Below, piece by piece: positions 9,795 through 19,727 of a DNA stretch of 64,000 bases. The stretch's first letter is position 1; each line of letters opens with the position of its first letter. The notes below the pieces were generated by a model. The model worked only from the letters and a program-made list of their open reading frames with translations, did no database searches and was not told where the DNA came from. The position numbers and the translations under genes were made by a program. Source of the DNA: an uncultured Acidobacteriota bacterium (GTDB lineage Bacteria > Acidobacteriota > Blastocatellia > Pyrinomonadales > Pyrinomonadaceae); the NCBI GenBank assembly GCA_937873515.1, contig CALMYB010000001.1, forward strand, positions 143,904-207,903, given 5' to 3'.

Positions 9795-11056
9795 GCGTTG
9801 CGATCCGTGTTGAGGCGTTGTCCAAAATGTATCAGTTGGGACAGATCGGAACGGGCACGATCAGCCTCGATATGGAGCGTTGGTTTGTTACAAGGGTCTT
9901 GCGTAAGCCGGATCCATTCTTGAAACTCGCGGAAGCTAACCATCGCGCAGTAAAGGGAGACAGCAATTTCGTTTGGAGCCTGAAAGACGTAAGTTTCGAG
10001 ATCGAAAAGGGCGAAACTGTAGGAATAATCGGCAAGAATGGTGCGGGCAAGAGCACGCTGCTCAAACTCCTCTCGCGCGTAACATCCCCGACCAAAGGGA
10101 CGATAAAACAAAAGGGCCGGGTGGCAAGCCTGCTCGAGGTAGGCACTGGCTTCCACCCTGAATTGTCAGGTAGAGAGAACATTTACCTGAACGGCTCGAT
10201 CCTTGGAATGCGTAAGAAAGAGATCGATAAAAAGCTGGATGAGATCATTGATTTCAGCGGCGTCGAACGGTATATCGACACTCCGGTAAAGCGCTATTCA
10301 TCAGGGATGTATGTCCGTCTCGCGTTTGCAGTTGCCGCACATTTGGAGAGCGAGATCCTTATTGTAGATGAGGTGCTGGCCGTTGGTGACGCAGAGTTTC
10401 AAAAGAAGTGTCTTGGGAAGATGGAGGAGATTGGCAAGCGGGATGGGAGAACGATCCTATTCGTCAGCCACAATATGGGCGCGATCCTTGAGTTGTGCAA
10501 ACGAGGGTTCCTGCTCGAAACGGGCCACATTGTAAAGGATTCGGACGTTGCAACCTGCGTTGCTTCCTTTCTGGAAAGGGACAAACATCGGCAAACGTTC
10601 GAAAGGAGCGACAAGAACGGACTTCTCGACTTGGGCCGCATCTCGATCAATAACGAGTATTCATATCAGATCGACAATTCGTCACCATTCGAGGTCGCTG
10701 TAAACGTCGCCGCAAAAGATATTGCGAACGCGACGCTCTTTTTTATAGTTGAAAATGCGTTCGGCCAGTCAGTCGTTCATAAACGAGTGTCTAGTGCCGA
10801 GATCGGTCATTCGGTGATCGACGGAGAGTTCAGACTTCAGGTAAAGATCCCCACGCTTTGGATCAGCCCGGGCATCTATACGATGTACTTTAAGACAATC
10901 GCACCAGCGACTCGCTGGTCCGGCCGTGCTTTCTCCGAGCGAATCTCTGTTGAGGTAACCGGACAGGCAGAAGCGAGCGGAAAGGCATTTATGAACCCTA
11001 GTGTGACGTGGAGCATGCACCCGGAAGAAGCCAAGGCGGAGGCTCTGCCGGTCTAG
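9791..11056 (+). CDS. wzt: Wzt-type polysaccharide ABC exporter ATPase with C-terminal sugar-binding-like domain
   Basis: Predicted ATPase of 421 residues that pairs with the overlapping Wzm gene. The nucleotide-binding domain (about 1-245) shows Walker A G-K-N-G-A-G-K-S-T (near residue 83), the signature Y-S-S-G-M near residue 169 and Walker B I-L-I-V-D-E-V. The family-specific motif G-T-G-F-H-P-E-L-S-G-R-E-N is also present. Residues about 265-405 form a beta-rich extension like the Wzt C-terminal domain, which in O9a-type systems recognises the modified chain end. That would fit export of a chain terminated by a specific group, possibly one added by the methyltransferase or dioxygenase encoded nearby. 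Confidence 0.9.
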   Translation: MSVAIRVEALSKMYQLGQIGTGTISLDMERWFVTRVLRKPDPFLKLAEANHRAVKGDSNFVWSLKDVSFEIEKGETVGIIGKNGAGKSTLLKLLSRVTSPTKGTIKQKGRVASLLEVGTGFHPELSGRENIYLNGSILGMRKKEIDKKLDEIIDFSGVERYIDTPVKRYSSGMYVRLAFAVAAHLESEILIVDEVLAVGDAEFQKKCLGKMEEIGKRDGRTILFVSHNMGAILELCKRGFLLETGHIVKDSDVATCVASFLERDKHRQTFERSDKNGLLDLGRISINNEYSYQIDNSSPFEVAVNVAAKDIANATLFFIVENAFGQSVVHKRVSSAEIGHSVIDGEFRLQVKIPTLWISPGIYTMYFKTIAPATRWSGRAFSERISVEVTGQAEASGKAFMNPSVTWSMHPEEAKAEALPV

Positions 11057-11105
11057 TTGTTTCTAATATTGAGTTCTTGGTAACGAATCGCAACAGATTA
11101 AGACA

Positions 11106-12002
11106 ATGCTGCGAAAGCTGGTTAGATCTGCAAGGAACACGGAATTGGGATGGCGGTATGGTTCAAATCTGCGACCAACCATTCGCTTTTTGCTTGGCGG
11201 AAAAAGGCCCGTTGGGAGTGAGGTAGAGATACTAAGGGATCTGGACAATAACGGTGTGGCCGTCGTGCCGTTTGAATCGTTGGATACGGGAGTTGGCTTT
11301 TCCGACCTTGAAAAAGAGGTAAACGGCTTGGTCGAAGGTCAGATGCCGGCGATCCTGAATATTAAGGAGTCGGCTAATACCGACCATTCTATTGGACGAA
11401 AGACCTTTAACCTCGAAATGTTCGGCAGCGAGGTAGCCTTCGACGCCAATAGTATTTTCTCCCAACTTGCTCTCAGCAAGTCATTCCTTACCATTGCTGA
11501 CTGCTACTTCCGAATGCAAACTCGTCTTCGATACTACAACGTCTGGTACACAGCGGCATCGGTGTCCGCGGCTCGGGAATCACAACTCTGGCATTTCGAT
11601 CGTGAAGACCGATTTATCCTGAAGATCTTTGTGTATCTAAGTGATGTCGATCGTGGAGCAGGACCGTTCACGTATGCACCAGGAACACATAAAAAAGGCT
11701 CGTTCTCGTCGATCTCACCAGCCTTTTTTGACGAGGATGGTGTGCGACGAACAACTGACGAACAAATGTCAAACGCTTACCCGCGAGAGAACTGGCGCGT
11801 CTGCACCGGGAAGAAAGGCACGGTCATCCTTGCAGATACACGCGGCTTTCACAAGGGCGGAGAGGCAAGGACAAGCGACCGGCTAATGTTCACCTCCATG
11901 TTTACATCGCCTGGTTCCGGCTCAAAGAATCTGATCCGATACCCCGACGATGCAACGTTCGCGAATTTCGAGCGAGTCCAAAGGGCCGCTCTCGGATACT
12001 AA
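11106..12002 (+). CDS. phytanoyl-CoA-dioxygenase-family Fe(II)/2-oxoglutarate oxygenase
   Basis: Predicted 298-residue non-haem iron oxygenase of the PhyH family. The iron-binding facial triad can be read as His163 and Asp165 (in W-H-F-D) and the distal His249 (in R-G-F-H-K-G). An Arg in the following A-R-T-S-D-R segment probably binds 2-oxoglutarate. The Y-A-P-G-T-H motif near residue 193 is also typical. PhyH enzymes in glycan loci are thought to hydroxylate sugars or acyl substituents, but the substrate here is unknown. It begins 49 bases after wzt and is likely co-transcribed. Confidence 0.75.
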   Translation: MLRKLVRSARNTELGWRYGSNLRPTIRFLLGGKRPVGSEVEILRDLDNNGVAVVPFESLDTGVGFSDLEKEVNGLVEGQMPAILNIKESANTDHSIGRKTFNLEMFGSEVAFDANSIFSQLALSKSFLTIADCYFRMQTRLRYYNVWYTAASVSAARESQLWHFDREDRFILKIFVYLSDVDRGAGPFTYAPGTHKKGSFSSISPAFFDEDGVRRTTDEQMSNAYPRENWRVCTGKKGTVILADTRGFHKGGEARTSDRLMFTSMFTSPGSGSKNLIRYPDDATFANFERVQRAALGY

Positions 12003-12031
12003 CGGTCAAACTGCCGCGTAATGAAGATAAA

Positions 12032-13441
12032 GTGAGACCCAGCTTTCTCTTATTATCCACCTCGCTCCTCGTCGACCGCGTGTTCAAATACACGGGGCTG
12101 ATCAAAGCTTTGGCAGAACACGGCGAAGTGTGTGTCTGGGCTTCCTCCATCGACGAACCTGGGTCATTGTCCAACTGGGCCGAACTCGAGGCGACGTTTG
12201 AAGCTTTCCCTGTTGTCCGGCCCTTTCGTGAACGGCCGTACAACTATCTGCGGAGACTTAATGAGTTCGTCTGGGACTATCGTTTGATGGCTCCAAGCCG
12301 TATCAGTATGCAAAAACACGTGAGGGATAAAAGACTGTCCGGTCAGATCCGCGCACTAAAGTTTCCAGCAAAGTTGTTGGCATACAGCGGCTCCGAAACG
12401 ATCTTTGAAAATGCCTTGGAACGGCTTCTCGTGTCATATCCCCGATCGACTGAAGCGACCGCCCGACTGAGCGTTAAGAGGCCGAGCGTCCTCGTGTCCA
12501 CCGGTCCATTCCAATTCGAGCAGCCTGGTGTGTTCGCTGCGGCAAAGAGGCTTGGGATCCCAACTCTTGCATACATTCCATCCTGGGACAATGTATCGAC
12601 AAAGAACAGAATGGTATTTAAGTACGATGGCTATATCGTCTGGAACGAACAGAACAAAGCAGAGCTCTTGGACTTTTATCCGCACGCACGAGACGTGCCG
12701 ACCTATGTCGTTGGAGCTCCGCAGTTTGACGTCTTCTATTCGAACCGGTTCAAGATCGATCGCGAATCATATTGTGCCGAACGACACCTGCGGCCGGATA
12801 GCAAGATCATCGTATATTCACTTGGGTCACCGAACTTCCTTAAAGAGCATCACGGTGCGATCGAAATAGCCCGTCGGATCAAGGCGGGACATTTTGGTGA
12901 CGCTCAGCTGATCGTACGCCCTCACCCAATTCACGATAATGCCGAAATGCGGGAGATATTCTCCGGATTCGGTCCAAACGTACGGCTTCAACGCACACCA
13001 AATGCGGGAAAGGATCTGATAAAACGAACGCAGGATGAAGCTCAGATCATCGATTGGGTAAATACTTTTCGCCATGCTGATGTCGTAGTCAACTTGTCAT
13101 CCACTGTTACGGTCGATGCAGCCATCTTTGATACGCCGGTCGTCAATCTTGACTTTGATCCCCAGCCCGGCCGGTTCGATCAGGCTCTAATTAATGACGT
13201 CAATCACAAATGGAGTCATTTTAAGCCGATCGCGGAGTCTGGCGGGGTTTGGCTTGTGAATGATTTTGATGAGTTGGAGAATGCGATCAAGACGTATTTA
13301 GAGAATCCACTCTTGCACGCAGCTGACCGTAAATGGATCGCCGCATATGTGTCCGGCAGCCTTGACGGCCGGTCCGGTGAAAGAATGGCCGAAGCCATCG
13401 CAGATTTTGTCGGACGTACAACAAGAGGAGCCACAAAGTGA
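12032..13441 (+). CDS. CDP-glycerol-transferase-like / GT-B-fold surface glycan protein
   Basis: Predicted 469-residue protein starting at GTG 12032. It lacks a DXD or GT4 signature. It resembles proteins related to CDP-glycerol glycerophosphotransferases: a Rossmann-like first half with I-P-S-W-D-N near residue 187 and V-V-G-A-P-Q-F-D near residue 230, and a second half with I-V-R-P-H-P near residue 294 and L-S-S-T-V-T-V-D near residue 354. It is clearly homologous to the next gene, which has the same S-W-D-N and G-(A/S)-P-Q-F-D elements. It could transfer a sugar or polyol phosphate, but the exact reaction is not recognisable. Its stop overlaps the next GTG start. Confidence 0.6.
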   Translation: MRPSFLLLSTSLLVDRVFKYTGLIKALAEHGEVCVWASSIDEPGSLSNWAELEATFEAFPVVRPFRERPYNYLRRLNEFVWDYRLMAPSRISMQKHVRDKRLSGQIRALKFPAKLLAYSGSETIFENALERLLVSYPRSTEATARLSVKRPSVLVSTGPFQFEQPGVFAAAKRLGIPTLAYIPSWDNVSTKNRMVFKYDGYIVWNEQNKAELLDFYPHARDVPTYVVGAPQFDVFYSNRFKIDRESYCAERHLRPDSKIIVYSLGSPNFLKEHHGAIEIARRIKAGHFGDAQLIVRPHPIHDNAEMREIFSGFGPNVRLQRTPNAGKDLIKRTQDEAQIIDWVNTFRHADVVVNLSSTVTVDAAIFDTPVVNLDFDPQPGRFDQALINDVNHKWSHFKPIAESGGVWLVNDFDELENAIKTYLENPLLHAADRKWIAAYVSGSLDGRSGERMAEAIADFVGRTTRGATK

Positions 13442-14928
13442 CCGCTTTACCCACTGCAGCAATAAGGAGAGACAATTCTTTCGAGTCTCTAGCCGACAGA
13501 AAAACGACCGCAAAAAAAGTGTTCGGCAAGGTGGTCGCCATCGTACCGCGTGGCGAGGTCATACGTAATTTTGTCCACTCCGGTTGCTTTGAGAAGATCG
13601 CTGAAACTTGCGATCTGTCACTCCTCACCGTCGTTCAAGATGCCGCGATCTCGAACACTACCGGCCAAGCTTATGCAACCCAGTATTCGCTTGAGCCGGT
13701 CGTCGAACGCTGGCCCGTACGTTTCCAACGGGAAATATTGGATATGGCGCACGGGCGGTGGCTATGGTCAGCTGCCGCACGGGAGCGTTGGCGGATCCGA
13801 GACCTTGAGGCTCGTTCCATTCGTGACAAGACGGTTCGTTTGGTAAAAAAAGTGATCGCCAAACTTTTCGCGAACCGGATCGGGCTGAGGGCCCTGTCAA
13901 GGTCAGAACGTATTTCAAGCCGAGTCTTTATGACGGTGGATCAGTATGCAGACCTCTATAGGTCGGTCCGTCCTTCACTCGTTTTCAATGGTTCTCATAT
14001 CCATAGTGCGATCGCGACTCCGGCCGTTCAAGCCGCCCAGTGGCTCGGGATTCCGACCGCCACCTTCATTTTTAGCTGGGACAATCTCACGTCACAGGGC
14101 CGCATTCTATTGCCGTACGACTACTTTCTAGTTTGGAACGAAAGCCTAAAGCGGCAACTGATCGAGATGTACCCGTGGATAAAACCCGAGAACGTATTTG
14201 TCACTGGCTCGCCTCAATTTGATTTTCATTTCCGGCACGAATTCTATTGGAGTCGTGAGAAGTTCTGCGAAGAAGTTGGTGCCGATACCGATCGTCCAAT
14301 TGTTCTTTACTCGACCGGAATGGCGAACCACATGCCGCTAGAGCCTCAGATAGTAGAGTCTATCTCCAATCTTCTCCTCGAATACCCGGAAGACGAGCGG
14401 CCACAGCTGTTGGTCCGCGTATACGCCAAAGATCGGACGGGCAGGTTCGACGATCTGAGAAGGCGACGGCGAGACATTCTATTTCAAAAGGTTCGATGGA
14501 ATGCCGAATGGCTCACGCCCGCACCCGAGGATTCATTCGCCCTCGTCAATGCATTGCGGCACGCTTCCGTCGGAATCAATATTGCGTCGACCATCTCGCT
14601 CGAGCTTTGTATGTTCGATAAGCCCGTAATCAATGTCGGATTCGATGCTCTCGAAGAAAACGATTGTGAAATGAGAAACGCACTTTTCTATTCCTACGAG
14701 CATTATCGCCCCTTGGTTGAGAGCGGCGCCGTTCAAATCGCATATTCCATCGAGGAGATGCGTATTCTCTTACGAAATGAGCTGAGAGACCCAAAAAAGC
14801 GCCAAGGGGAGCGACGCCAATTGATCGCTCAAATGTTCGGCAAAGCCCTTGACGGGCATGCCGCCGACCGGATCGCGGCTAAGCTGATCGACCTGGCCGG
14901 ATCTAAAGATCTCGCGTCAAATGCTTGA
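13438..14928 (+). CDS. CDP-glycerol-transferase-like / GT-B-fold surface glycan protein, paralogue
   Basis: Predicted 496-residue paralogue of the preceding protein. The GTG start overlaps its stop (GTGA). Shared landmarks are F-S-W-D-N-L near residue 213, V-T-G-S-P-Q-F-D near residue 255 and a late I-A-S-T-I-S-L-E element. The paralogy and tandem arrangement suggest an old duplication followed by specialisation, for instance two transferases acting in succession. Family assignment rests on overall resemblance to surface-carbohydrate glycerophosphotransferase-like proteins and is not firm. The last eight bases overlap the following GT2 gene. Confidence 0.6.
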   Translation: MTALPTAAIRRDNSFESLADRKTTAKKVFGKVVAIVPRGEVIRNFVHSGCFEKIAETCDLSLLTVVQDAAISNTTGQAYATQYSLEPVVERWPVRFQREILDMAHGRWLWSAAARERWRIRDLEARSIRDKTVRLVKKVIAKLFANRIGLRALSRSERISSRVFMTVDQYADLYRSVRPSLVFNGSHIHSAIATPAVQAAQWLGIPTATFIFSWDNLTSQGRILLPYDYFLVWNESLKRQLIEMYPWIKPENVFVTGSPQFDFHFRHEFYWSREKFCEEVGADTDRPIVLYSTGMANHMPLEPQIVESISNLLLEYPEDERPQLLVRVYAKDRTGRFDDLRRRRRDILFQKVRWNAEWLTPAPEDSFALVNALRHASVGINIASTISLELCMFDKPVINVGFDALEENDCEMRNALFYSYEHYRPLVESGAVQIAYSIEEMRILLRNELRDPKKRQGERRQLIAQMFGKALDGHAADRIAAKLIDLAGSKDLASNA

Positions 14929-15928
14929 AGAATATATGGCGGATTCAACAAAGAGCCCAGGTTTGCCTCAGACAAGAACGCGACCAATAACTCAGTTGTC
15001 GGTCGTTACGCCGACCCTGAAACGTCCGGAAGAGGTGAGAGCTCTACTTCACAACCTTTCCGTCCAAACTGTTCTGCCGAGCGAAGTCATTCTTGTTGAC
15101 GGGATTCCTGACACTGAAAGTGAAACAGAGTACGTTGTCTCGAAACTACGTGCCGACTTACCTTTCGCGATCAAGTTCATACGCCATGGCGGGGGAACGG
15201 CAGTACAACGCAATATCGGAATTGAAGTTGCTACCGGCGATTTGATTGCATTGATCGACGACGATGTTCGCTTGGGGCCGCAATTCTTCGAGCAAATGGT
15301 CAACGTCTTGCAGGAAAGTCCAAATGCGGACGTTGGTGGTGTTGTCGGGTTTAGGACAAATTGTCATTTCGCACTTGAACGGTCGCCGCGATGGCGCTGG
15401 TATCGGCGGTTAGGGCTTCTCTCACTCTTCGAACCCGGCCGTTATGATTTCGAGTGCGGCTACCCGATAAACGCTGGCCTTCAGCCACCGTTCACCGGAG
15501 TCCGGGCGGTGGACATAATGACAACTGCATGTGCGGTTTGGCGACGAGAGGTGTTTGACTCCGGACTAAGGTTCGACGAGTTCTTCAGGGACTTTGGGGT
15601 CCTTGAAGATGCTCACTTTGCCCTTCGGGCGCGACGAAAATGGAGATTGCTTCAATGCGGCGATGCTCATTGTATTGAGTTGCACTCTCCGAACGGACGG
15701 GAGGACCGAACCAAGATCGGCTTCAAGTCGGTGGTCAATTACTATTATGTCTTTCGAGATATTAGCGGTCCGCTAAGTCGTTCGCAGAAGTTTCGATTCT
15801 GGCGCTTTCAGGCGTTCGAGGCGATTCGGATCATGTCCTCGGCTTTGCGTCGGATGAATGCATCAGATATCGCCGACCTGCGCGGCAGGGCTCGAGGTGT
15901 TTGGAAGATCCTAACATCAGATCTCTAA
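14921..15928 (+). CDS. family 2 glycosyltransferase
   Basis: Predicted 335-residue GT-A-fold glycosyltransferase. The nucleotide-binding start is S-V-V-T-P-T-L-K-R-P near residue 27, followed by E-V-I-L-V-D-G. The metal-binding D-D-D motif lies at residues 113-115. E-D-A-H-F-A-L-R near residue 225 corresponds to the catalytic-base ED region of GT2 enzymes. No strong membrane segments are seen, so a cytosolic or membrane-associated role in building the repeat unit is likely. Donor and acceptor cannot be predicted. Confidence 0.85.
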   Translation: MLEEYMADSTKSPGLPQTRTRPITQLSVVTPTLKRPEEVRALLHNLSVQTVLPSEVILVDGIPDTESETEYVVSKLRADLPFAIKFIRHGGGTAVQRNIGIEVATGDLIALIDDDVRLGPQFFEQMVNVLQESPNADVGGVVGFRTNCHFALERSPRWRWYRRLGLLSLFEPGRYDFECGYPINAGLQPPFTGVRAVDIMTTACAVWRREVFDSGLRFDEFFRDFGVLEDAHFALRARRKWRLLQCGDAHCIELHSPNGREDRTKIGFKSVVNYYYVFRDISGPLSRSQKFRFWRFQAFEAIRIMSSALRRMNASDIADLRGRARGVWKILTSDL

Positions 15929-15964
15929 GTCAGTGCGTTGTGACGCTCAATTTTTTGAAGTTGT

Positions 15965-17143
15965 ATGAAACTTGCGGTTATCTCACACAAGGTATGCTGG
16001 CTTTCCTCCGATTCACCCAGCGGCTACATCACGGACGGCGGATTTCCCCAGCAAATGGGTGCGATCTCGGGTCTCTTTGACGAAACGAGGATCGTTGTGC
16101 CATGCAAGAGTGAGGGCGACACAACCGGGCTTTCTCCGCTAGTCGGCCGACAGATCAAGGTGATTCCGCTCTCGGAGCCGAAGGGTACTGGAGTTGGCCG
16201 CAAGGTAAATATTCCATTCTGGTTTTTTAAGAATTGCCTAACGATACTGCGAGAGGTTCGAAACGCAGATGCTGTCCACTCGCCGATCCCTGGAGACGTT
16301 GGAACGATCGGAATGGCAATTGCGATCCTATTGCGAAAGCCACTTTTCGTTCGCCATTGCGGAAACTGGATGATCCAGCGGACCATCGCGGAGAAGGTTT
16401 GGCGATGGTCGATGGAATATTTTGCCGGCGGTAGGAATGCAATGCTGGCAACAGGCGGTTCAAATGAACCTCCTTCTAAGCGAAATCCCCACGTTGAGTG
16501 GATATTCGCCACCTCTCTCCGCCAGGCAGAGATCGAACCAAATTCCCCTCGCGAATTGCCTGAAAATGGCACTTTCAAACTAATCATCGTATGTCGGCAA
16601 GAAGAGCGGAAGGGCACGGACATTGTGATCGACAGTTTACCCGCCGTTCTCAAGACCCTGCCGAATGTGACCCTTGACGTAGTAGGCGGAGGATCGAAAC
16701 TCGAGCCTTTTCAGAAGCAGGCCATCCGTCTCAAGGTTGACGATCGGATCAGGTTCCACGGCAAAGTAGTTCATGACAATGTGATCAAGTTGTTGAAGCA
16801 AGCGCACATCTTCTGCTATCCGACCTCGGCCTCCGAGGGATTTCCAAAAGTTGTGCTCGAAGCGATGGCCACTGGGCTCCCGGTGATAACTACACCAGTC
16901 TCGGTCCTGTCGCAACTGATCGGCGAATCCACTGGAATCCTACTCGATAAACCAGAACCATCGACGCTCGCAAGGACAATCGTCGAACTTTGTTCAGACG
17001 GTGCGAGATACCGCAAACTCTCGGCAAACGCGATCGAGAAAGCTAGGGAATTCACGCTTGAGAGTTGGCAGGAGTTAATTGGAAAAAAACTGCGTTCGAC
17101 ATGGAAGGTAAAGTCATTGCGCGAGTTGGAGAATATCAACTGA
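15965..17143 (+). CDS. family 4 glycosyltransferase
   Basis: Predicted 392-residue GT-B retaining glycosyltransferase. The C-terminal half has the GT4 donor-site pattern S-E-G-F-P-K-V-V-L-E-A-M near residue 280 (the E-x7-E motif) and a characteristic I-I-V-C-R-Q-E-E-R-K-G-T-D segment near residue 210. The N-terminal domain has the basic, glycine-rich acceptor-binding look of the family. It begins 36 bases after the GT2 gene and probably adds one sugar to the lipid-linked intermediate made by this operon. Confidence 0.85.
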   Translation: MKLAVISHKVCWLSSDSPSGYITDGGFPQQMGAISGLFDETRIVVPCKSEGDTTGLSPLVGRQIKVIPLSEPKGTGVGRKVNIPFWFFKNCLTILREVRNADAVHSPIPGDVGTIGMAIAILLRKPLFVRHCGNWMIQRTIAEKVWRWSMEYFAGGRNAMLATGGSNEPPSKRNPHVEWIFATSLRQAEIEPNSPRELPENGTFKLIIVCRQEERKGTDIVIDSLPAVLKTLPNVTLDVVGGGSKLEPFQKQAIRLKVDDRIRFHGKVVHDNVIKLLKQAHIFCYPTSASEGFPKVVLEAMATGLPVITTPVSVLSQLIGESTGILLDKPEPSTLARTIVELCSDGARYRKLSANAIEKAREFTLESWQELIGKKLRSTWKVKSLRELENIN

Positions 17144-17177
17144 TGGCCGCCGCGGAAAGACAGGTGCAAATGCGGCG

Positions 17178-18257
17178 ATGAAGGTAACGTTCCTAGCAGG
17201 CACTTTAGGGCGAGGTGGAGCAGAACGCCAACTGGTTTACATGCTTCGCTCGCTAATGGACAACGGAGTCAATCCGCGCTTGCTCTGCCTCACAAAGGGT
17301 GAGGCCCTCGAGGAGGAGATCCGGGATCTCGGAATCGATGTTCGACCGATCGATACTCGTGGAGGAAGGATCGCGACACTACGGGGCGTAATAAAAGAAC
17401 TTCGTCGCGAATCAACGAATATTGTTCAGAGTTCTCATTTCTACACCAATATCTACGCGGCGGTCTCCGGCAGGATCACCGGCAGTATGAGTATTGGTGC
17501 GATTCGAAGCGATCTGGACTACGAGTTTGCAGCAAACGGACTATACGGTCGATACCAGCTCACCCTGCCAAAACATTTGATCGCGAACTCGGAGCGTGCC
17601 GTCAAGAGATCAATAGCCTACGGTATCAAAAGGCAGAGGATCGATCTCGTAAGAAATGTCGTGGCATTTGGAAATGGGCTCGAACATCCAAAAGGCAATC
17701 CAAGCGATACGACCAACATCGCCTTTGTCGGCCGTCTCGGAAAGGAAAAGCGACCGGAGCTTTTTGTGAAACTTGCGTACGAACTAAAAGAGGCAGTAAC
17801 AGAGCAGCAGCTGAAGTTCCAGATCGTCGGTGACGGCCCATTAAGGCCGGAACTCGAAACACTTGCCGCTGAATACGGCCTCTCGGATGACACTCTCTGC
17901 TTTACCGGTGAACGTTCAGATATGTCCGCCGTATATTCTTCGGTAGATATCCTGGTGCTCACATCAAAGCACGAAGGAACTCCGAATGTTATCTTGGAGG
18001 CCTTGAGCTGCGCCGTACCAGTTGTTGCAACAGACGTTGGCGGCGTCTCGGAGGTCTTATCTGATCAGATGGGTATTCTGGTTGACGCTATGGATTTTGA
18101 TGGACTTGTTGGCGCCGTGAGGCGTTTGATCGTCAGTCCACAACTCAGACGAACGCTCGGGACAAATGGACAAAAACATGTCGCGGAGAACCATTCGTTG
18201 ACCTATCTGGGAGGGCGGCTGACCGAAATATACAACAGCCTGCAGCCGAGGCTATGA
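17178..18257 (+). CDS. family 4 glycosyltransferase
   Basis: Predicted 359-residue GT4 enzyme. The start T-L-G-R-G-G-A-E-R-Q is the classic N-terminal loop of GT4 proteins that bind a nucleotide sugar and lipid acceptor. F-V-G-R-L-G-K-E-K-R-P marks the second domain. The E-x7-E motif is H-E-G-T-P-N-V-I-L-E-A near residue 267. The final bases overlap the start of the Wzy-like gene (ATGA), implying translational coupling between this transferase and the polymerase or ligase. Confidence 0.88.
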   Translation: MKVTFLAGTLGRGGAERQLVYMLRSLMDNGVNPRLLCLTKGEALEEEIRDLGIDVRPIDTRGGRIATLRGVIKELRRESTNIVQSSHFYTNIYAAVSGRITGSMSIGAIRSDLDYEFAANGLYGRYQLTLPKHLIANSERAVKRSIAYGIKRQRIDLVRNVVAFGNGLEHPKGNPSDTTNIAFVGRLGKEKRPELFVKLAYELKEAVTEQQLKFQIVGDGPLRPELETLAAEYGLSDDTLCFTGERSDMSAVYSSVDILVLTSKHEGTPNVILEALSCAVPVVATDVGGVSEVLSDQMGILVDAMDFDGLVGAVRRLIVSPQLRRTLGTNGQKHVAENHSLTYLGGRLTEIYNSLQPRL

Positions 18258-19714
18258 TTCCAGCTAAACCGATGAACTGCATCGCATTGCCTCGTCCTGT
18301 TGAACGGAGGGCCGAGAACATTCTCCGGATGCAGAATTTTCGTCTTCTCATCGGACTCGTCATCTTGCACTTCCCCCTTGGGCTCTTCGACTATTATGCG
18401 GGCCCTGCTGCTCTGCTACATCCGGCTGCCGCTTTTGGGGTTGGGCTTTACTGGGCACTGCAGAAAAAGGTCAGACTGCAAAAGGTAGCTTTGGCCGTCG
18501 GCTATCTTGTCGGTGTCGAGATCCTTTGGCGAATGGCGCAGGTCCCCATATTTTGGGAATTCGGCAAATATGGCTCGTCGGTCATAATGGTCGTTGCCCT
18601 TTTGAAGCGCGGCCGGCGTACTATTCCGGCCTTGCCGCTCATTTACTTTGCAGCACTTATCCCAGCCTCGATATTGACGTTCATGCAGTTCGATCTTTTC
18701 GCCGCTAAGGATACGCTGAGCTTCAGTCTCTCGGGCCCGCTCTTCTTGATGGTGAGCTGCTGGTTCTTTTCAAACATAACATTGAATGAAAACCAGCTTC
18801 GAAGTCTATTTACGGCCATTATCGTTCCTTTACTGAGCGTCGCGTTCGTGACCTTCTTCTTTACGATGTCGATCAGAGACATTCAGTTCTCGGACGAATC
18901 AAACTTTGCCACTAGCGGCGGTTTTGGACCAAATCAGGTTTCGGCAATGTTGGGACTCGGCCTCTTCTTGGCCACGTTCTCGCTACTTGCATTGAAAAAT
19001 GACCGAAAAAACAAAGTCTTCTTTGCCATTGCCGCGGTCTTTTTTGCAGCTCAGAGCATGATGACATTCTCGCGCGGTGGTGTTTACAATGCCGGCGGCG
19101 CTTTGATCCTCGTCGCACTCTTTGAATTTGGCGACCCTCTTAAGGCTACCAAAAGGATCGTCCCGGTTGCTGCTCTCATCGTGCTCTTTATGATTTTCGT
19201 CTTTCCGGTCCTCAATGAGTTTACCGACGGCGGCCTCGAGGAGCGCTTCCAAGACACACAATCGACCCATCGTGCCGAGATTGCTGAGTCCGATATTGAC
19301 CTTTTTCTTGAGCATCCCATTCTCGGCGTTGGGGTTGGCGCCGCTTATAGCGAACGAAGTCAAATACTTGGCTATAAGGCGGTCAGCCACACCGAGTTCT
19401 CGCGGCTGCTCTCTGAGCACGGTGCGTTTGGGGTTATCGCCATCCTTATGTTGATCGCAATGGTAGCCGTGAACTTCAGACGATCTCGCCCGCGACTCGA
19501 GCGAGCACTTATTATCGGAGCCGCAGCCTGGTCCATTCTCTTTATGTTGAATGCCGGCATGCGTTTGGCTGCTCCGTCCGCGTTGTTTGGAATGACGTTC
19601 ATTACCATCGCGGAACCCATGCGTCGGACAATGCGCCGTATGCTTCGACCGATCCCAATAGAAGAGTCTCTTCGAAATGGTGTTTTGGAGTTTTCGGAGT
19701 TCGTTCCCAACTGA
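18254..19714 (+). CDS. O-antigen polymerase/ligase-like (Wzy/WaaL family) membrane protein
   Basis: Predicted polytopic inner-membrane protein of 486 residues with about 10-12 hydrophobic segments. The large periplasmic loop and following helix contain the Wzy_C family pattern: E-H-P-I-L-G-V-G-V-G near residue 352, then S-H-T-E-F-S-R-L-L-S-E-H-G. Members either polymerise O-units (Wzy) or ligate finished chains to an acceptor (WaaL). Because an ABC exporter is encoded in the same operon, a ligase or chain-transfer role is as likely as polymerisation. ATG 18254 overlaps the previous stop. Confidence 0.8.
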   Translation: MIPAKPMNCIALPRPVERRAENILRMQNFRLLIGLVILHFPLGLFDYYAGPAALLHPAAAFGVGLYWALQKKVRLQKVALAVGYLVGVEILWRMAQVPIFWEFGKYGSSVIMVVALLKRGRRTIPALPLIYFAALIPASILTFMQFDLFAAKDTLSFSLSGPLFLMVSCWFFSNITLNENQLRSLFTAIIVPLLSVAFVTFFFTMSIRDIQFSDESNFATSGGFGPNQVSAMLGLGLFLATFSLLALKNDRKNKVFFAIAAVFFAAQSMMTFSRGGVYNAGGALILVALFEFGDPLKATKRIVPVAALIVLFMIFVFPVLNEFTDGGLEERFQDTQSTHRAEIAESDIDLFLEHPILGVGVGAAYSERSQILGYKAVSHTEFSRLLSEHGAFGVIAILMLIAMVAVNFRRSRPRLERALIIGAAAWSILFMLNAGMRLAAPSALFGMTFITIAEPMRRTMRRMLRPIPIEESLRNGVLEFSEFVPN

Positions 19715-19727
19715 TCTATTGATCCCA

